Part shown: positions 27,891-37,906 of the stretch, piece by piece
How the letters are laid out: each line of letters opens with the position of its first letter
Position numbering within the stretch: position 1 is the stretch's first letter
Origin: Acinetobacter seifertii
GTDB taxonomy: Bacteria; Pseudomonadota; Gammaproteobacteria; Pseudomonadales; Moraxellaceae
DNA length: 64,000 nucleotides
Assembly: GCF_000368065.1 (NCBI RefSeq)
Contig: NZ_KB851203.1
Location: forward strand, 62,001 to 126,000
Direction of reading: 5' to 3'
The notes under the pieces: generated by a model
What the model saw: the letters and a program-made list of their open reading frames with translations, nothing else
Told to the model about the DNA's origin: nothing
The model's database searches: none
Program-made: the position numbers and the translations under genes

Positions 27891-28376
27891 ATGTTCATGA
27901 AACTTTCTTCTATACCTGTAGTTAAGTTACCACTTGTTGATGTTAGTACAGACCCGTTAGATTTATTGGTAGCAGGTTTGGCACTTCGTATGAAACAGTT
28001 GGCACGTACAAGTCCTAAGTTTATTGAACTAGTTCATGACCGTGCATTCCGTATTCAAATTGGTACTGACTTAGGTGTTGCTCGCCAAATTATTATTAAC
28101 CATGGTCACATCGACACAGTCGCGGGTTCACCTGAAAAAGCTGACTTTATTTTGCAATTTGCAGATAGTGAACAAGGTGTAAAAACATTATTAAAAGGCG
28201 ATCCAACTGCATTTATGACAGGTATGCAAAACGGTAGCATTAAAATGGAAGGCGATTTCAGCTTGCTTGTTTGGTTTAACCAAGCAGCTAAACTCATTCC
28301 ACCAAAATTACCAAAACCAGTAAAAGAGAAAGTACGTCAGGCACGTGCTTTTATTAAAGAAAAAACTGGTCGTTAA
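27891..28376 (+). CDS. SCP2 sterol-binding domain protein
   Basis: A 161-residue cytoplasmic protein whose central part (IQIGTDLGVARQIIINHG...ADFILQF...LLKGDPTAFMTGMQNGSIKMEGDFSLL) is the SCP2 lipid-binding fold. In bacteria, such single-domain proteins are linked to ubiquinone accessory factor UbiJ or to lipid carrier roles; no ubiquinone genes are near, so the role is open. The start at 27891 has AGGCG just before it; the second ATG at 27897 is nearly as plausible. Confidence 0.75.
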   Translation: MFMKLSSIPVVKLPLVDVSTDPLDLLVAGLALRMKQLARTSPKFIELVHDRAFRIQIGTDLGVARQIIINHGHIDTVAGSPEKADFILQFADSEQGVKTLLKGDPTAFMTGMQNGSIKMEGDFSLLVWFNQAAKLIPPKLPKPVKEKVRQARAFIKEKTGR

Positions 28377-28384
28377 GATCTAAT

Positions 28385-28412
28385 AAAAAAACTCCCAATC
28401 GGGAGTTTTTTT
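28385..28412 (+). terminator. Bidirectional terminator between SCP2 gene and dtd
   Basis: AAAAAACTCCC / GGGAGTTTTTTT with a four-base loop. It sits between convergent genes and has A- and T-tracts on both sides, so it can serve both. Confidence 0.88.
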
Positions 28413-28416
28413 ATAT

Positions 28417-28860
28417 TTATGCTTCAACTTCCAGATTGAAAGTGACTGGCCCATCATTTATGAGATGTACTTTCATGTCGGCTGCAAAAATGCCTGTTTG
28501 AACTTCTTGAAACTGTGAACGGGTATATTCAACCAACTGTTCATAGAGTGCTTTTGCATCGCTAGGTGGCATGGCTGGACCAAAGTCGGGACGTAAACCT
28601 TTTTGGGTTTGAGCCATCAGGGTGAATTGAGAAACAAGCAGAATCCCACCATTTGCCTGAGAGACGTTCCAGCCCATTTTGCCTTGCTCATCATCAAAAA
28701 TACGATATTTCAAAATTTTATCGATAAGCTTCTGACCCATGGCGAAGGTATCATCTCGGCCTATTCCTAAAAAAACCAATAAGCCATGCTGGATTTCGCC
28801 GGTCGTTTCACCGTCTACGACCACTTTAGCTTCAAGAACTCGTTGTATTAAAGCGCGCAT
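28417..28860 (-). CDS. dtd: D-aminoacyl-tRNA deacylase
   Basis: Removes D-amino acids from mischarged tRNA. The 147-residue protein from the ATG at 28860 begins MRALIQRV, the family N terminus. It includes GLLVFLGIGRDD, the catalytic region LLVSQFTLMAQTQKG and the C-terminal NDGPVTFNLE. The longer start at 28881 adds seven residues not seen in the family. It converges on the SCP2 gene. Confidence 0.94.
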   Translation of the reverse strand: MRALIQRVLEAKVVVDGETTGEIQHGLLVFLGIGRDDTFAMGQKLIDKILKYRIFDDEQGKMGWNVSQANGGILLVSQFTLMAQTQKGLRPDFGPAMPPSDAKALYEQLVEYTRSQFQEVQTGIFAADMKVHLINDGPVTFNLEVEA

Positions 28861-29028
28861 TGTTAGAGAGAGTTTCTGCAATTGTTTGAATTGATGCAGT
28901 TTAGCAGAAATTAATTTAAATGATTTTTAAAAGGAAATTTCATGGAGCTGCAACAATGGTATAAAAGCCCATAATTCATCTATAAAAATATGCTTTAATG
29001 CAAAGAAGCAAGCGAATAATCATTGACT

Positions 29029-30243
29029 ATGTCTCCAATTATCCATTCTTTACTTGATACAGACTTGTACAAATTTACGATGCTACAAGTGGTTTTGCAC
29101 AAATTTCCGCAAACTCATAGCGTCTATCATTTTCGTTGCAGAAACTTAGAAGATACGGTTTATCCATTAGTGGATATTTTGGATGACTTAAATGAGCAAC
29201 TCGACCATTTATGTAATCTCAAATATAAAGAAGACGAATTGCAATACTTAAGAAAATTGCGTTTTATTAAAAGTGATTTTGTCGATTATTTAGAATTATT
29301 CCAACTCAAACGTCGTTTTATTCAAGCCAGTATAGATGCCGAAGGCCGTCTAGATATTCGTATTGAGGGGCCAATGGTTCAGGCCATGATGTTCGAGATT
29401 TTTGTGCTGGCGATTGTAAACGAGTTATATTTTAGCCGCATTCGAACAGATGAAGTTTGGGCCGAGGGCGAACGCCGTTTAAAAGCAAAACTCGAATTAA
29501 TTCAGCAATACGAAAAATCTCAACAACCGAATGATCCTCCATTTTTAGTTTCCGACTTTGGTACTCGCCGTCGCTATAGCTTTGAATGGCAAAAACATGT
29601 GGTGGCTGCATTTCATAAAAGTGTCCCACATGTGTTCCGTGGTACAAGTAATGTCTTACTGGCTAAAGAATTAAATATCACGCCAATTGGAACCATGGCG
29701 CACGAATTCCTACAAGCGTTTCAGGCCCTTGATGTGCGCTTACGTGACTTTCAAAAAGCTGCTTTAGAAACATGGGTACAAGAGTACCGTGGAGACTTAG
29801 GAATTGCTTTGACTGACGTTGTTGGAATGGATGCTTTCCTAAGAGATTTTGACCTGTATTTCGCTAAACTATTTGATGGCTTACGTCACGACAGTGGTGA
29901 CCCATATGAGTGGGGCGATAAAGCCTACGCGCATTATCGTAAGTTAAAAATTGATACTAAAACCAAAATGCTCACCTTTAGTGATGGACTCAATTTGCCA
30001 AAGGCATGGGAGCTTCACCAATACTTTAAAGATCGTTTTCAGGTGAGTTTCGGTATTGGAACCAATTTGACCAATGATATGGGACAAACAGCGCTCAATA
30101 TTGTGTTGAAACTGGTTGAGTGCAACGGTCAGTCGGTTGCTAAAATTTCGGATAGTCCAGGAAAGACCATGACCGACAACGATACGTTCTTGGCCTATTT
30201 GCGTCAGGTTTTCCAAATTGAAGAGCTTGATGAAGCTGTTTAA
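29029..30243 (+). CDS. pncB: Nicotinate phosphoribosyltransferase
   Basis: Converts nicotinate and PRPP to nicotinate mononucleotide for NAD salvage. The 404-residue protein matches the family: [13 protein letters not shown] at the N terminus, [18 protein letters not shown], and the phosphate-binding end [11 protein letters not shown]...GIGTNLTND. The ATG at 29029 is preferred to a TTG six bases earlier. It stands alone between dtd, which is divergent, and the sulfurtransferase. Confidence 0.95.
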   Translation: MSPIIHSLLDTDLYKFTMLQVVLHKFPQTHSVYHFRCRNLEDTVYPLVDILDDLNEQLDHLCNLKYKEDELQYLRKLRFIKSDFVDYLELFQLKRRFIQASIDAEGRLDIRIEGPMVQAMMFEIFVLAIVNELYFSRIRTDEVWAEGERRLKAKLELIQQYEKSQQPNDPPFLVSDFGTRRRYSFEWQKHVVAAFHKSVPHVFRGTSNVLLAKELNITPIGTMAHEFLQAFQALDVRLRDFQKAALETWVQEYRGDLGIALTDVVGMDAFLRDFDLYFAKLFDGLRHDSGDPYEWGDKAYAHYRKLKIDTKTKMLTFSDGLNLPKAWELHQYFKDRFQVSFGIGTNLTNDMGQTALNIVLKLVECNGQSVAKISDSPGKTMTDNDTFLAYLRQVFQIEELDEAV

Positions 30244-30387
30244 TGACAATGTCGTTTGACGACTTGGCAAAGACTTGGCGCTTAAGAATGTTTATATCTG
30301 ATTTTTTGCTAAATGGTAGCAGAAAATCAGAGTTTGATAGATATAAGCTTATGCTAAGATGAAATTAAGCTGGTATAAAAAGTAACC

Positions 30388-31242
30388 ATGACGATGACCC
30401 CTCCTGATTTTAAACTTGATTTACTCATAGAAGCTGAAGAGTTAGTGCCTTATTTAGGCAATGAATATATCCGTATTGTGGATTTAAGCCGTGCATCTGT
30501 TTATGAGCAACTTCATATTCCACATGCAATTCATTTACAACCTAAATGGTTGGTGGCTCAACATGAAGAAGCCACTGGCATCTTGCCTGATGAATCTGGC
30601 TTACAAGCGCTGATTGAAAAATTGAATATTTCACCAAATCATCACGTTGTGGTCTATGACGATGAAGGTGGGGCATGGGCTGGGCGTTTAATCTGGAATT
30701 TACATTGCTTAGGATTTACGCGTACCAGTTTAATTAATGGTGGTATTCATGCATGGTTAGGAGCAGGCTTACCCACAACGGCAGAAGTCGAAAAAGTTTC
30801 TCCTGTTACCGATTTAATTCAAATTGATTTATCGCATGCTACTCAGTACCGAGTGAACTATGAGGAACTAAGAAAGCAAGTCGAGCAAGAAAGTATTCAG
30901 TTATGGGACTGTAGAACAATTGATGAATATAGTGGTATCCGTTTAGCAGCGCGACGCGGTGGTCACATTCCAAATGCCCTTCATTTTGAGTGGAGTACTG
31001 CACTTAATCGTCAAAATCATCTAAAATTGCATCCGCTTGAACGCACGCGGCAGCGCCTTGAACAACTTGGGTTCGATTTACAGCAACCTGTAGTCGTGTA
31101 CTGCCAGTCACATCACCGTTCCGGTTTGGCCTACATTTTGGCTAGACTTTTGGGTTGGGAAGCAAAAGCCTATGATGGTGCGTGGAGTGAATGGGGCAAT
31201 CGCCTCGATAGTCCTATTATTACTGGAGAATCACCGTCGTGA
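30388..31242 (+). CDS. Sulfurtransferase (rhodanese family, SseA-like)
   Basis: A 284-residue tandem rhodanese. Domain 1 (about 8-130) is inactive-like, with [16 protein letters not shown], and domain 2 (about 150-278) carries the active-site loop CQSHHR with catalytic Cys239. Thiosulfate or 3-mercaptopyruvate could be the donor; the loop does not decide. The stop overlaps the psd start (GTGA), so the two are translationally coupled, an arrangement seen in related bacteria without a clear functional link. Confidence 0.85.
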   Translation: MTMTPPDFKLDLLIEAEELVPYLGNEYIRIVDLSRASVYEQLHIPHAIHLQPKWLVAQHEEATGILPDESGLQALIEKLNISPNHHVVVYDDEGGAWAGRLIWNLHCLGFTRTSLINGGIHAWLGAGLPTTAEVEKVSPVTDLIQIDLSHATQYRVNYEELRKQVEQESIQLWDCRTIDEYSGIRLAARRGGHIPNALHFEWSTALNRQNHLKLHPLERTRQRLEQLGFDLQQPVVVYCQSHHRSGLAYILARLLGWEAKAYDGAWSEWGNRLDSPIITGESPS

Positions 31243-32090
31243 GTTTCACATCTCGATTAAAAAAAGAATTATTTATTAAGGCACAAAATCTTGTTCCTCA
31301 ACATCAATTGAGCCGTGTAGTGGGTAAAGTTGCTGCGAGTGAAAATCCAGTTATAAAAACTGCTGTTATTCAAGCATTTAAAACTAAGTATGGGATTGAT
31401 TTATCGATTGCTGAACAAGGCAATGCACTGAAATATAAATCTTTTAATGACTTTTTTACCCGTGCTTTAAAAGATGGCGTACGTTTGGTCGACGAAAATG
31501 CAGATAGCATTGTTTCACCAGCAGATGGCGCTATTTCACAAATTGGTAAAATTACTGCTGGCGAAGTTTTTCAGGCAAAAGGCCAAAGCTTCTCTGTAGA
31601 GAAACTCATTGGCGACCCACAACTTGCTCAACCTTTCCAAGAAGGTGAGTTTGCAACAGTTTACCTCTCACCACGCGACTATCACCGTGTTCATATGCCA
31701 TTTGCAGGTACATTAACTGAAACGTTGTATGTACCGGGTGAGCTATTTTCAGTAAATCAGGTGACTGCTGAAAATGTACCGGGATTATTTGCCCGTAATG
31801 AACGCATGGTGTGTTTGTTTGATACTGAACTTGGACGTATGGCTGTTGTTTTAGTCGGCGCTATGATTGTTGCTGGTATTGAAACTGTAGCAACAGGCAA
31901 GGTAAAGCCTTCAGGTCGTATCGAATTACAACATCATCAGTTAAAGCTAGAAAAAGGTGCTGAGCTTGGCCGTTTTTATTTAGGTTCTACTGCGGTTATC
32001 TTATTTGAAAAAGATAAGGTCGAGTGGGAAAAGCGTTTTAAAGCTGAGTCTGTTGTTGTGATGGGCGAACGTATGGGGCATACAGTTTAA
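31239..32090 (+). CDS. psd: Phosphatidylserine decarboxylase proenzyme
   Basis: Forms phosphatidylethanolamine at the inner membrane. The 283-residue proenzyme contains the self-cleavage motif LGST at 248-251, where Ser250 becomes the pyruvoyl group. It also has the conserved [16 protein letters not shown] and [13 protein letters not shown] segments. It starts with GTG overlapping the previous stop. A terminator follows at 32118. Confidence 0.95.
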   Translation: MSFTSRLKKELFIKAQNLVPQHQLSRVVGKVAASENPVIKTAVIQAFKTKYGIDLSIAEQGNALKYKSFNDFFTRALKDGVRLVDENADSIVSPADGAISQIGKITAGEVFQAKGQSFSVEKLIGDPQLAQPFQEGEFATVYLSPRDYHRVHMPFAGTLTETLYVPGELFSVNQVTAENVPGLFARNERMVCLFDTELGRMAVVLVGAMIVAGIETVATGKVKPSGRIELQHHQLKLEKGAELGRFYLGSTAVILFEKDKVEWEKRFKAESVVVMGERMGHTV

Positions 32091-32117
32091 TAAGCTATAT
32101 AACTTATATAAAATATG

Positions 32118-32147
32118 AACCCTGAATAAAGTTATTCAGGGTTTTTA
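32118..32147 (+). terminator. Terminator of psd
   Basis: AACCCTGAATAA / TTATTCAGGGTT with a two- to three-base loop and a T-rich end, 28 bases after the psd stop. From here to 32498 the sequence is very AT-rich and holds no gene I can recognise, only the upstream region of the acetamidase gene. Confidence 0.85.
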
Positions 32148-32498
32148 AATTTAAGTGATGTAAAAATATAATATATTATTATGTTCTTGTTTATATTATT
32201 TTGAAATAATATTATTAATGGTCTAAATTAGGACATTATATGCACTAGACATATATATGTATGATTGAAATGATCAAGAATATTTAACGTTCGTAAATAA
32301 AAACGAAAATAGATATTTGGTTTAGACTTAAGTCGTACTTTTAATTTTATTTGAAGATAAGTATTTAAATCTAAAAAATTATTTATTTTTTTATAAACAT
32401 TAAGTTCCTTTTACATATTATAAAAAATTAGCTTTGGCATAATGTTTGCTAATTATTCAGGACTTTACTCTAACTTTCTATATTTAGGTTCTGAAATC

Positions 32499-33719
32499 AT
32501 GTTAAATGTTAAACAGCTGACAGCTTCGGTTTTATCTGTATTTTGCATTTCACTCACTCATGCAGATGATTTTAAAGTTTTAAACCAAATTTCAAAACAG
32601 CCTACTCAAATTCAAACTGGAGAATATAAAGGTAATTATTATGTTCCTTCTACTTTAAATACGATTACATGGGGATATTTACCAAATCGAGATGCTAAAC
32701 CTGTGCTTACTGTTCCGTCGGGTAGTGTTGTAACGTTTGATACGGTTTCTCATGAAGGTTTGCTTGAAGACCAAGGGCGTAATGCTGAAAAGTTCTTTAA
32801 ATCGAAAGGTGTAAAATCTAATGAAATATTGGAAGAAGCAAAAACAATTACCCAGTCAAATTTAAAGCATGATTTTCATAAAGATGGGCCACATATTGTG
32901 ACAGGTCCTGTTGCAATTGAAGGCGCACAGCCCGGCGATATTTTAAAAGTTGAAGTACTTAAAGTTGAGCCGCGTGTACCTTACGGTGTTATTTCAAATC
33001 GACATGGTAAAGGTGCTTTAGTGGGTGAGTTTCCTAAGAAAGTAAAGCAAGAAAATGCATCGGCTGAGCATCCTGAATGCTATGGAAATGTATCGATTTT
33101 CACCCCAATTGAAAAAAATGCTAAAGGTGAGTACGAAGGTGTATTAAAAACAGAATCGGGTAAATCAATACGTTTCCCGCTGTATCCTTTTATGGGAATT
33201 ATGGGGGTAGCAGCCAATACGTCTGAGCCTGTTCACTCTGTACCACCCGCAATGTATGGCGGAAATATTGATATTAATGAACTAGGTGCAGGTTCAACAG
33301 CCTATTATCCTGTTCAGGTCAAAGGCGCATTATTCTATACGGGTGATAGCCATTTCGCGCAAGGGGATGGTGAAGTCGCATTAACTGCACTCGAAGCTTC
33401 AGCACGTGCAACACTAAAATTTACCTTGCTTAAAGCGGGTAAAGACAAAATACCGGGCAAAGAGCTAAAACAACCTTTAGCTGAAAATGCTGAGTTTTGG
33501 ATTACGCCGGGACTTGATGAAGATCTAGATGAAGCAATGAGGAAATCTACACGTGAAGCCATCCGTTTCTTAAACCAAGAATATGGTATTGATGAAGCGA
33601 CAGCATATGCGTATTTAAGTGCTGCAACAGATTTTGAAGTTTCACAAGTTGTAGATAAAACTAAAGGTATTCACGCAAAAATCAGAAAAGCTGATTTTAA
33701 AGAGTTTGAGAGCAAATAA
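32499..33719 (+). CDS. Exported acetamidase/formamidase family protein
   Basis: A 406-residue protein of the FmdA/AmdA family, which hydrolyses formamide or short amides. Family stretches are VPSGSVVTFDTVSHEG, HIVTGPVAIEGAQPGDILKVEVL, MGIMGVA and GGNIDINELGAGSTAYYPVQV, then FYTGDSHFAQGDGEV. Unlike most members it has an N-terminal signal peptide (about 1-22, ending THA), so it is probably periplasmic. The ATG at 32499 gives this signal; the upstream start at 32442 would obscure it. The physiological substrate is unknown. Confidence 0.85.
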   Translation: MLNVKQLTASVLSVFCISLTHADDFKVLNQISKQPTQIQTGEYKGNYYVPSTLNTITWGYLPNRDAKPVLTVPSGSVVTFDTVSHEGLLEDQGRNAEKFFKSKGVKSNEILEEAKTITQSNLKHDFHKDGPHIVTGPVAIEGAQPGDILKVEVLKVEPRVPYGVISNRHGKGALVGEFPKKVKQENASAEHPECYGNVSIFTPIEKNAKGEYEGVLKTESGKSIRFPLYPFMGIMGVAANTSEPVHSVPPAMYGGNIDINELGAGSTAYYPVQVKGALFYTGDSHFAQGDGEVALTALEASARATLKFTLLKAGKDKIPGKELKQPLAENAEFWITPGLDEDLDEAMRKSTREAIRFLNQEYGIDEATAYAYLSAATDFEVSQVVDKTKGIHAKIRKADFKEFESK

Positions 33720-33849
33720 TTAGATGATCTGTGCTTGGTATTTAATATTTTAAATATCAAGCTAAATCTCATTTTAACTATTAATAAGTTTTATATATTT
33801 TATAGTTGAGTATAATAAGTCTCATATATATTTACTACTATAAAATCTA

Positions 33850-34269
33850 ATGAACTTACTTCCGAACGTCTCACTATATCTTGCTGCGATATTAACATTC
33901 TGCGCTGCATTACTTCATTTTATTTGTGTGTTCTGGGGAGCAAATGGTTTTCGGTTTTTAGGGGCTGGAAAAAGTATTGTCCAGATGGTTGAAAGAGGTG
34001 ATTGGTATCCGAATTTTATGGCAATTTCGGTTGGTTTTATTCTTTGTATTTTTTCTTTTTATGCTTTTTGTGCAGCAAGTGGCTTTATCAGTTTGCCAGT
34101 TGAAAAAATTATTATTTCTCTCGTTGCGATTATATTTATTTTGCGTGGTTTGGCATTTCCGTGGTTAAAGGCTAGATTTAGTGGGAATAGTGATCTATTT
34201 TGGTATATAAGTTCTTTCATTTGCCTCTTGTTGGGTTCGTTATATGCAATAGGGGCATATTTTTTATAA
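33850..34269 (+). CDS. Four-helix inner-membrane protein
   Basis: A 139-residue protein with four transmembrane segments (about 7-28, 55-77, 85-105 and 115-138) and a short loop with FRFLGAGKSIVQMVERGDW between helices 1 and 2. I do not recognise a named function; similar proteins occur widely in proteobacteria as uncharacterised membrane proteins. It precedes the lipase-like gene by 39 bases and may be co-transcribed. Confidence 0.7.
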   Translation: MNLLPNVSLYLAAILTFCAALLHFICVFWGANGFRFLGAGKSIVQMVERGDWYPNFMAISVGFILCIFSFYAFCAASGFISLPVEKIIISLVAIIFILRGLAFPWLKARFSGNSDLFWYISSFICLLLGSLYAIGAYFL

Positions 34270-34308
34270 GTTCAACTTGAAATGATTAGAAAGTAGAGGA
34301 GTAATCCC

Positions 34309-35505
34309 TTGATTAAAAAAAGTAATTTGTTTTTTAAAATTTTATTTAGTAGTGCTTGTTTAGTGTCTGGCTCTGCTATGGCTACGCCAATTACAGATTT
34401 GAACAAGCAAATTGTGAACGATAAACCAGGTTCAATACTGTCTATAGCACAGCAAGATGTAACGAATTTATTTCCTCACGCCGATCAGCGTTTGTTAATA
34501 AATTATCGTAGTCGAGGTGTGAACGGTGAACCTATCGTTACCTCAGCATTTATTTTACTACCGAAAGGAACACCGCCTAAAAATGGCTGGCCTATACTTG
34601 CTTGGGCACATGGTACGACAGGAGTTGCTGACACCTGCGCACCTTCGGGTGACTATGTAGGTGGCCCAGTTCATTCATATCAAGAAGTTGCTTCTAAAGC
34701 TTTAGATAGTTGGCTTGCACGAGGCTACGCAGTTGTTGCACCTGATTATCAGGGTTTAGGTACACCGGGTGGGCATCCTTATATGAATGCAAAAAGCCAA
34801 CTGCATACGGTGGTCGATGCCGTACGAGCATTACATGTGCTGAAGCCAAAAGATTTCAATAAACAGTGGTTAGTCATGGGACATAGCCAAGGCGGGGCTG
34901 CGGCAATTGCAATATCTGCTTATGGCCAAAAAGATGCGCCTGAACTGGATTTAAAAGGAGCGATTGCGCTTGCGCCAGGCGGTTATCAATATGAAGGTAT
35001 TGCAGAATATGTGAAAACTAATCCGAACCCAGAACCTAGTGTGGCTGCTTTTTTCCCGATTGTATTATTGGGCGCACAAGCAGCTGAACCAAGCATTGTT
35101 CCTGAAAACTTAGTCAGTCCAGAAATGAACACTGTGCTGACTCAAGGACGTAGCCGCTGTTTATCTGAACTTCAATCTGATTTGAAGAAATCTCCTTCGA
35201 GCATATTTAAAGCTGATGCAGACTTAAAACCTCTTTTGGCTTATCTAAAACAGCAGTCCATTCAAAATATGGTGCCGACTGTACCGTTAATGATCGTGCA
35301 GGGTTCTAAAGACCATTTAGTTGACCCGAGAGGAACATATGCTTATTACCAACAGTTATGTAAATTAAAAAAACCAACCATTTATCAAACGATTGATGGC
35401 GGAGATCATCGTGATGCATTACGCCAGAGCAACACTTTTGCCACCAACTTTTTAAATGTCATTGAGAAAAATCAGGCTAAATCTTATTGCTCTAATTTTA
35501 AATAA
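34309..35505 (+). CDS. Secreted lipase-like alpha/beta hydrolase
   Basis: A 398-residue protein with a signal peptide (about 1-25, ending SAMA) and an alpha/beta-hydrolase fold related to secretory lipases. The nucleophile elbow GHSQGG is near residue 193; an oxyanion stretch LAWAHGTTG lies earlier and a late aspartate and histidine (IVQGSKDHLVD, DGGDHRDA) complete the likely triad. Cysteines at CAP and CSNF may form disulfides. The start is a TTG at 34309, preceded by GGAG 9-10 bases upstream. Substrate unknown. Confidence 0.82.
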   Translation: MIKKSNLFFKILFSSACLVSGSAMATPITDLNKQIVNDKPGSILSIAQQDVTNLFPHADQRLLINYRSRGVNGEPIVTSAFILLPKGTPPKNGWPILAWAHGTTGVADTCAPSGDYVGGPVHSYQEVASKALDSWLARGYAVVAPDYQGLGTPGGHPYMNAKSQLHTVVDAVRALHVLKPKDFNKQWLVMGHSQGGAAAIAISAYGQKDAPELDLKGAIALAPGGYQYEGIAEYVKTNPNPEPSVAAFFPIVLLGAQAAEPSIVPENLVSPEMNTVLTQGRSRCLSELQSDLKKSPSSIFKADADLKPLLAYLKQQSIQNMVPTVPLMIVQGSKDHLVDPRGTYAYYQQLCKLKKPTIYQTIDGGDHRDALRQSNTFATNFLNVIEKNQAKSYCSNFK

Positions 35506-35522
35506 ATAGATTTAAATGTGAC

Positions 35523-35554
35523 AAAAAAGCCGACTTTCATGAGTCGGCTTTTTA
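35523..35554. terminator. Bidirectional terminator between lipase gene and phoR
   Basis: AAAAAAGCCGACT / AGTCGGCTTTTT with a short loop (TTCATG), between convergent genes, with A and T tracts on both sides. Confidence 0.88.
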
Positions 35555-35572
35555 TATGTACGAGCGATAATT

Positions 35573-36931
35573 TTAGCTCATGTTATATAGTCTTTCTTTT
35601 GGAAAAACTGCGGTAAAGGTTGATCCTTCATTTTCTTTAGATTGCACGTCTAAATAAGCACCATGCTGCATAAGTACGTGTTTTACAATCGCAAGGCCTA
35701 AACCCGTTCCACCTGTTTGGCGACTACGGTCACTGTCTACACGATAAAAGCGTTCGGTCAGACGCGGTAAATGTTTTGGATTAATCCCGATACCGGTATC
35801 TTGTACGCTAAAGTAAGCATGTTCACCATCGTCGTGCCAGCCAATGGTAATGGTTCCGCCTTTTGGCGTGTACTTAATGGCATTGGTAATTAAATTACTA
35901 AATGCGCTGGCAATTTCCATGTCTGAACCGATGAGGTCACAGTGGCTATCAATATGTAAATTGAGTGTATGCCCATAATCGGCATTGTAGGCTTGAGCAT
36001 CATCAAACAGTTGATTCATTAAGCTCGGCATTTCAATAATCTGGTTTTTTGCAATTTTCTTGTTATTTTCTAAATTTGATAACAGCAGTAAATCATTCAC
36101 TAACGCGTTCATACGCTTAGTTTGAGACTGCATCTGATCAAATGCGCGTTTCCAGCGTGGGCTAATATCTTCTTGGTCGGTAAATGTTTCGATATAGCCA
36201 CTGAGCACAGTTAACGGCGTACGAAGCTCATGCGAAATATTATCGACGAAGTCTTTACGCATTTGCTCAAGGTTGTGCATACGCGTTACGTCGTAAGCGA
36301 CAAGTAAGCGGCTTTCACCACCAAACCGTGTGAGTTTGACTTGCACATAACGATCATCATCAAAGTTGGAATGCAGCTTAATGCCGTCAGGTGCCTGATC
36401 AATGTTGTTAAAATATTCAATAAAAGTAGGCTGGCGCAAAATCGTTAATAAGTTGCGACCACGGTCGAGTGGGCTAATACCCAATAAACGCTCTGCGGCA
36501 GGGTTCCACCATTCAATTTGATGTTGATCATCAATGAGTACAACTGCTTCAGCAAGCGCAACTAAAGAGGATTGAGCGCGGTCAATCAGCCCAACCATTT
36601 CGGCTTGAACAATACGTTCCTGACGCTGAGCACGATACACATTAAACAATAGTGCCCCCCAAATACCACTTAAGTTGGGAGGAACATCATAAGGATTATT
36701 GGCAATCCAATCATTGACCAAATATAAAGAACGTAACTGGAGTGCAAAAAACACCACGAAGGCGATAAAGATACAGCTCCAGAAATACCCAACCCCTAAA
36801 CCGACTAAACCCGCAATAATCAGGAAAAATAATAAAAGCCGTAAATCTTGTTTAGCGAACGTCCATAAACTACTGTAACGAGAAAGTTTTTGTTCACGTA
36901 CCTGTTCAGGGACGGGGTAGGGTTCATACAT
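35573..36931 (-). CDS. phoR: Phosphate-regulon sensor histidine kinase
   Basis: The membrane kinase that controls PhoB according to phosphate supply. The 452-residue protein has two adjacent N-terminal transmembrane segments (about 30-68), a PAS domain (about 120-220), the phospho-acceptor His234 in DNISHELRTPL, and the ATPase motifs NLITNAIKYTPKGG and GTGLGLAIVKHVL. It begins 9 bases after phoB, as in most phoBR operons. The usual negative control by PstSCAB-PhoU is presumed but those genes are not here. Confidence 0.94.
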   Translation of the reverse strand: MYEPYPVPEQVREQKLSRYSSLWTFAKQDLRLLLFFLIIAGLVGLGVGYFWSCIFIAFVVFFALQLRSLYLVNDWIANNPYDVPPNLSGIWGALLFNVYRAQRQERIVQAEMVGLIDRAQSSLVALAEAVVLIDDQHQIEWWNPAAERLLGISPLDRGRNLLTILRQPTFIEYFNNIDQAPDGIKLHSNFDDDRYVQVKLTRFGGESRLLVAYDVTRMHNLEQMRKDFVDNISHELRTPLTVLSGYIETFTDQEDISPRWKRAFDQMQSQTKRMNALVNDLLLLSNLENNKKIAKNQIIEMPSLMNQLFDDAQAYNADYGHTLNLHIDSHCDLIGSDMEIASAFSNLITNAIKYTPKGGTITIGWHDDGEHAYFSVQDTGIGINPKHLPRLTERFYRVDSDRSRQTGGTGLGLAIVKHVLMQHGAYLDVQSKENEGSTFTAVFPKERLYNMS

Positions 36932-36940
36932 AAATTTTGG

Positions 36941-37651
36941 TTAACCTGCGGCTAAATCTGCACGTGTTGAGAAACGATAACCTGTACCACGTACTGTCTG
37001 AACAAATCGGTCAACACCAAAAGGTTCTAAGACTTTACGCAAACGACGAATATGTACATCGATGGTACGATCTTCGATGTATACATTACCGCCCCATACC
37101 TGATCGAGCAACTGTGCACGTGTATATGCACGCTCTGGATGGGTCATAAAAAATGCAAGCAAGCGATATTCAGTTGGTCCCATATCTAAAATGCTGTTGC
37201 CAAAGCTTACACGCTGGCTTACAGGATCAAGAATTAAACCATTGGCATCAATTGTTTTTTCACCGCTTAATGCATTTGCACGGCGTAGAACTGCTTTAAT
37301 ACGAGAAACCAGTTCACGTGTTGAAAATGGCTTAGTCATATAGTCGTCTGCACCGGCATCTAGACCTTGTACTTTGTGGTCTTCTTCTCCGCGAGCGGTG
37401 AGCATAATGACTGGAATTTCTGCTAAATTTTCATCGCGTTTTAAGCGGCGGCATAAGTCGACACCACTCACCCCTCCAGGTAACATCCAATCGAGCAAGA
37501 TAAGCGCCGGACGTTGGTCGACGATAATTTGATGAGCCTGTTTAGCATCTTCAGCCTGTAAACATTGAAAGCCTGCCATGTCCAAAGAAGTATGGATCAT
37601 TTCACGAATAGGAAGCTCATCATCGACAATTAAAATATAGTCATCTTTCAC
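36941..37651 (-). CDS. phoB: Phosphate-regulon response regulator
   Basis: The 236-residue OmpR-family regulator has a receiver domain with acidic pocket D10/D11, phospho-acceptor D54 (LLDWMLPGG) and the lysine in MTKPFS. The C-terminal winged helix has the PhoB-type end [17 protein letters not shown]...[12 protein letters not shown]. It binds Pho boxes after phosphorylation. A Pho-box-like element lies 145 bases upstream at 37796-37813, in keeping with autoregulation. Confidence 0.95.
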   Translation of the reverse strand: MKDDYILIVDDELPIREMIHTSLDMAGFQCLQAEDAKQAHQIIVDQRPALILLDWMLPGGVSGVDLCRRLKRDENLAEIPVIMLTARGEEDHKVQGLDAGADDYMTKPFSTRELVSRIKAVLRRANALSGEKTIDANGLILDPVSQRVSFGNSILDMGPTEYRLLAFFMTHPERAYTRAQLLDQVWGGNVYIEDRTIDVHIRRLRKVLEPFGVDRFVQTVRGTGYRFSTRADLAAG

Positions 37652-37795
37652 AGCGTAATACCTTGTAGATTTTAACGGTGAACCGTTTTGTAGTTATGAC
37701 AGGCTTATTACAAAGATTAATTATGACAATTTCATTGCAGAAAAGTCTATAAAATCGAATTTAGCAATAATTTGTGACAAAAATACGGCAAGCAC

Positions 37796-37813
37796 ATGAC
37801 CGAATGATGACAG
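37796..37813 (-). promoter_or_regulatory. Candidate Pho box upstream of phoB
   Basis: On the minus strand CTGTCAT-CATT-CGGTCAT forms two 7-bp direct repeats at 11-bp spacing, close to the PhoB consensus CTGTCATAAATCTGTCAT. It precedes phoB. Additional TGTCATAA half-sites lie nearer the gene at 37691-37732. Confidence 0.55.
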
Positions 37814-37906
37814 GAAAACATAAATTTTCTTAAAATCATTCAATGTGTTACCAGTTTGCTTTCCAATAGGTTTCTTGGGTCAAAGTCGTGTCAAAAAACT
37901 TTAATA

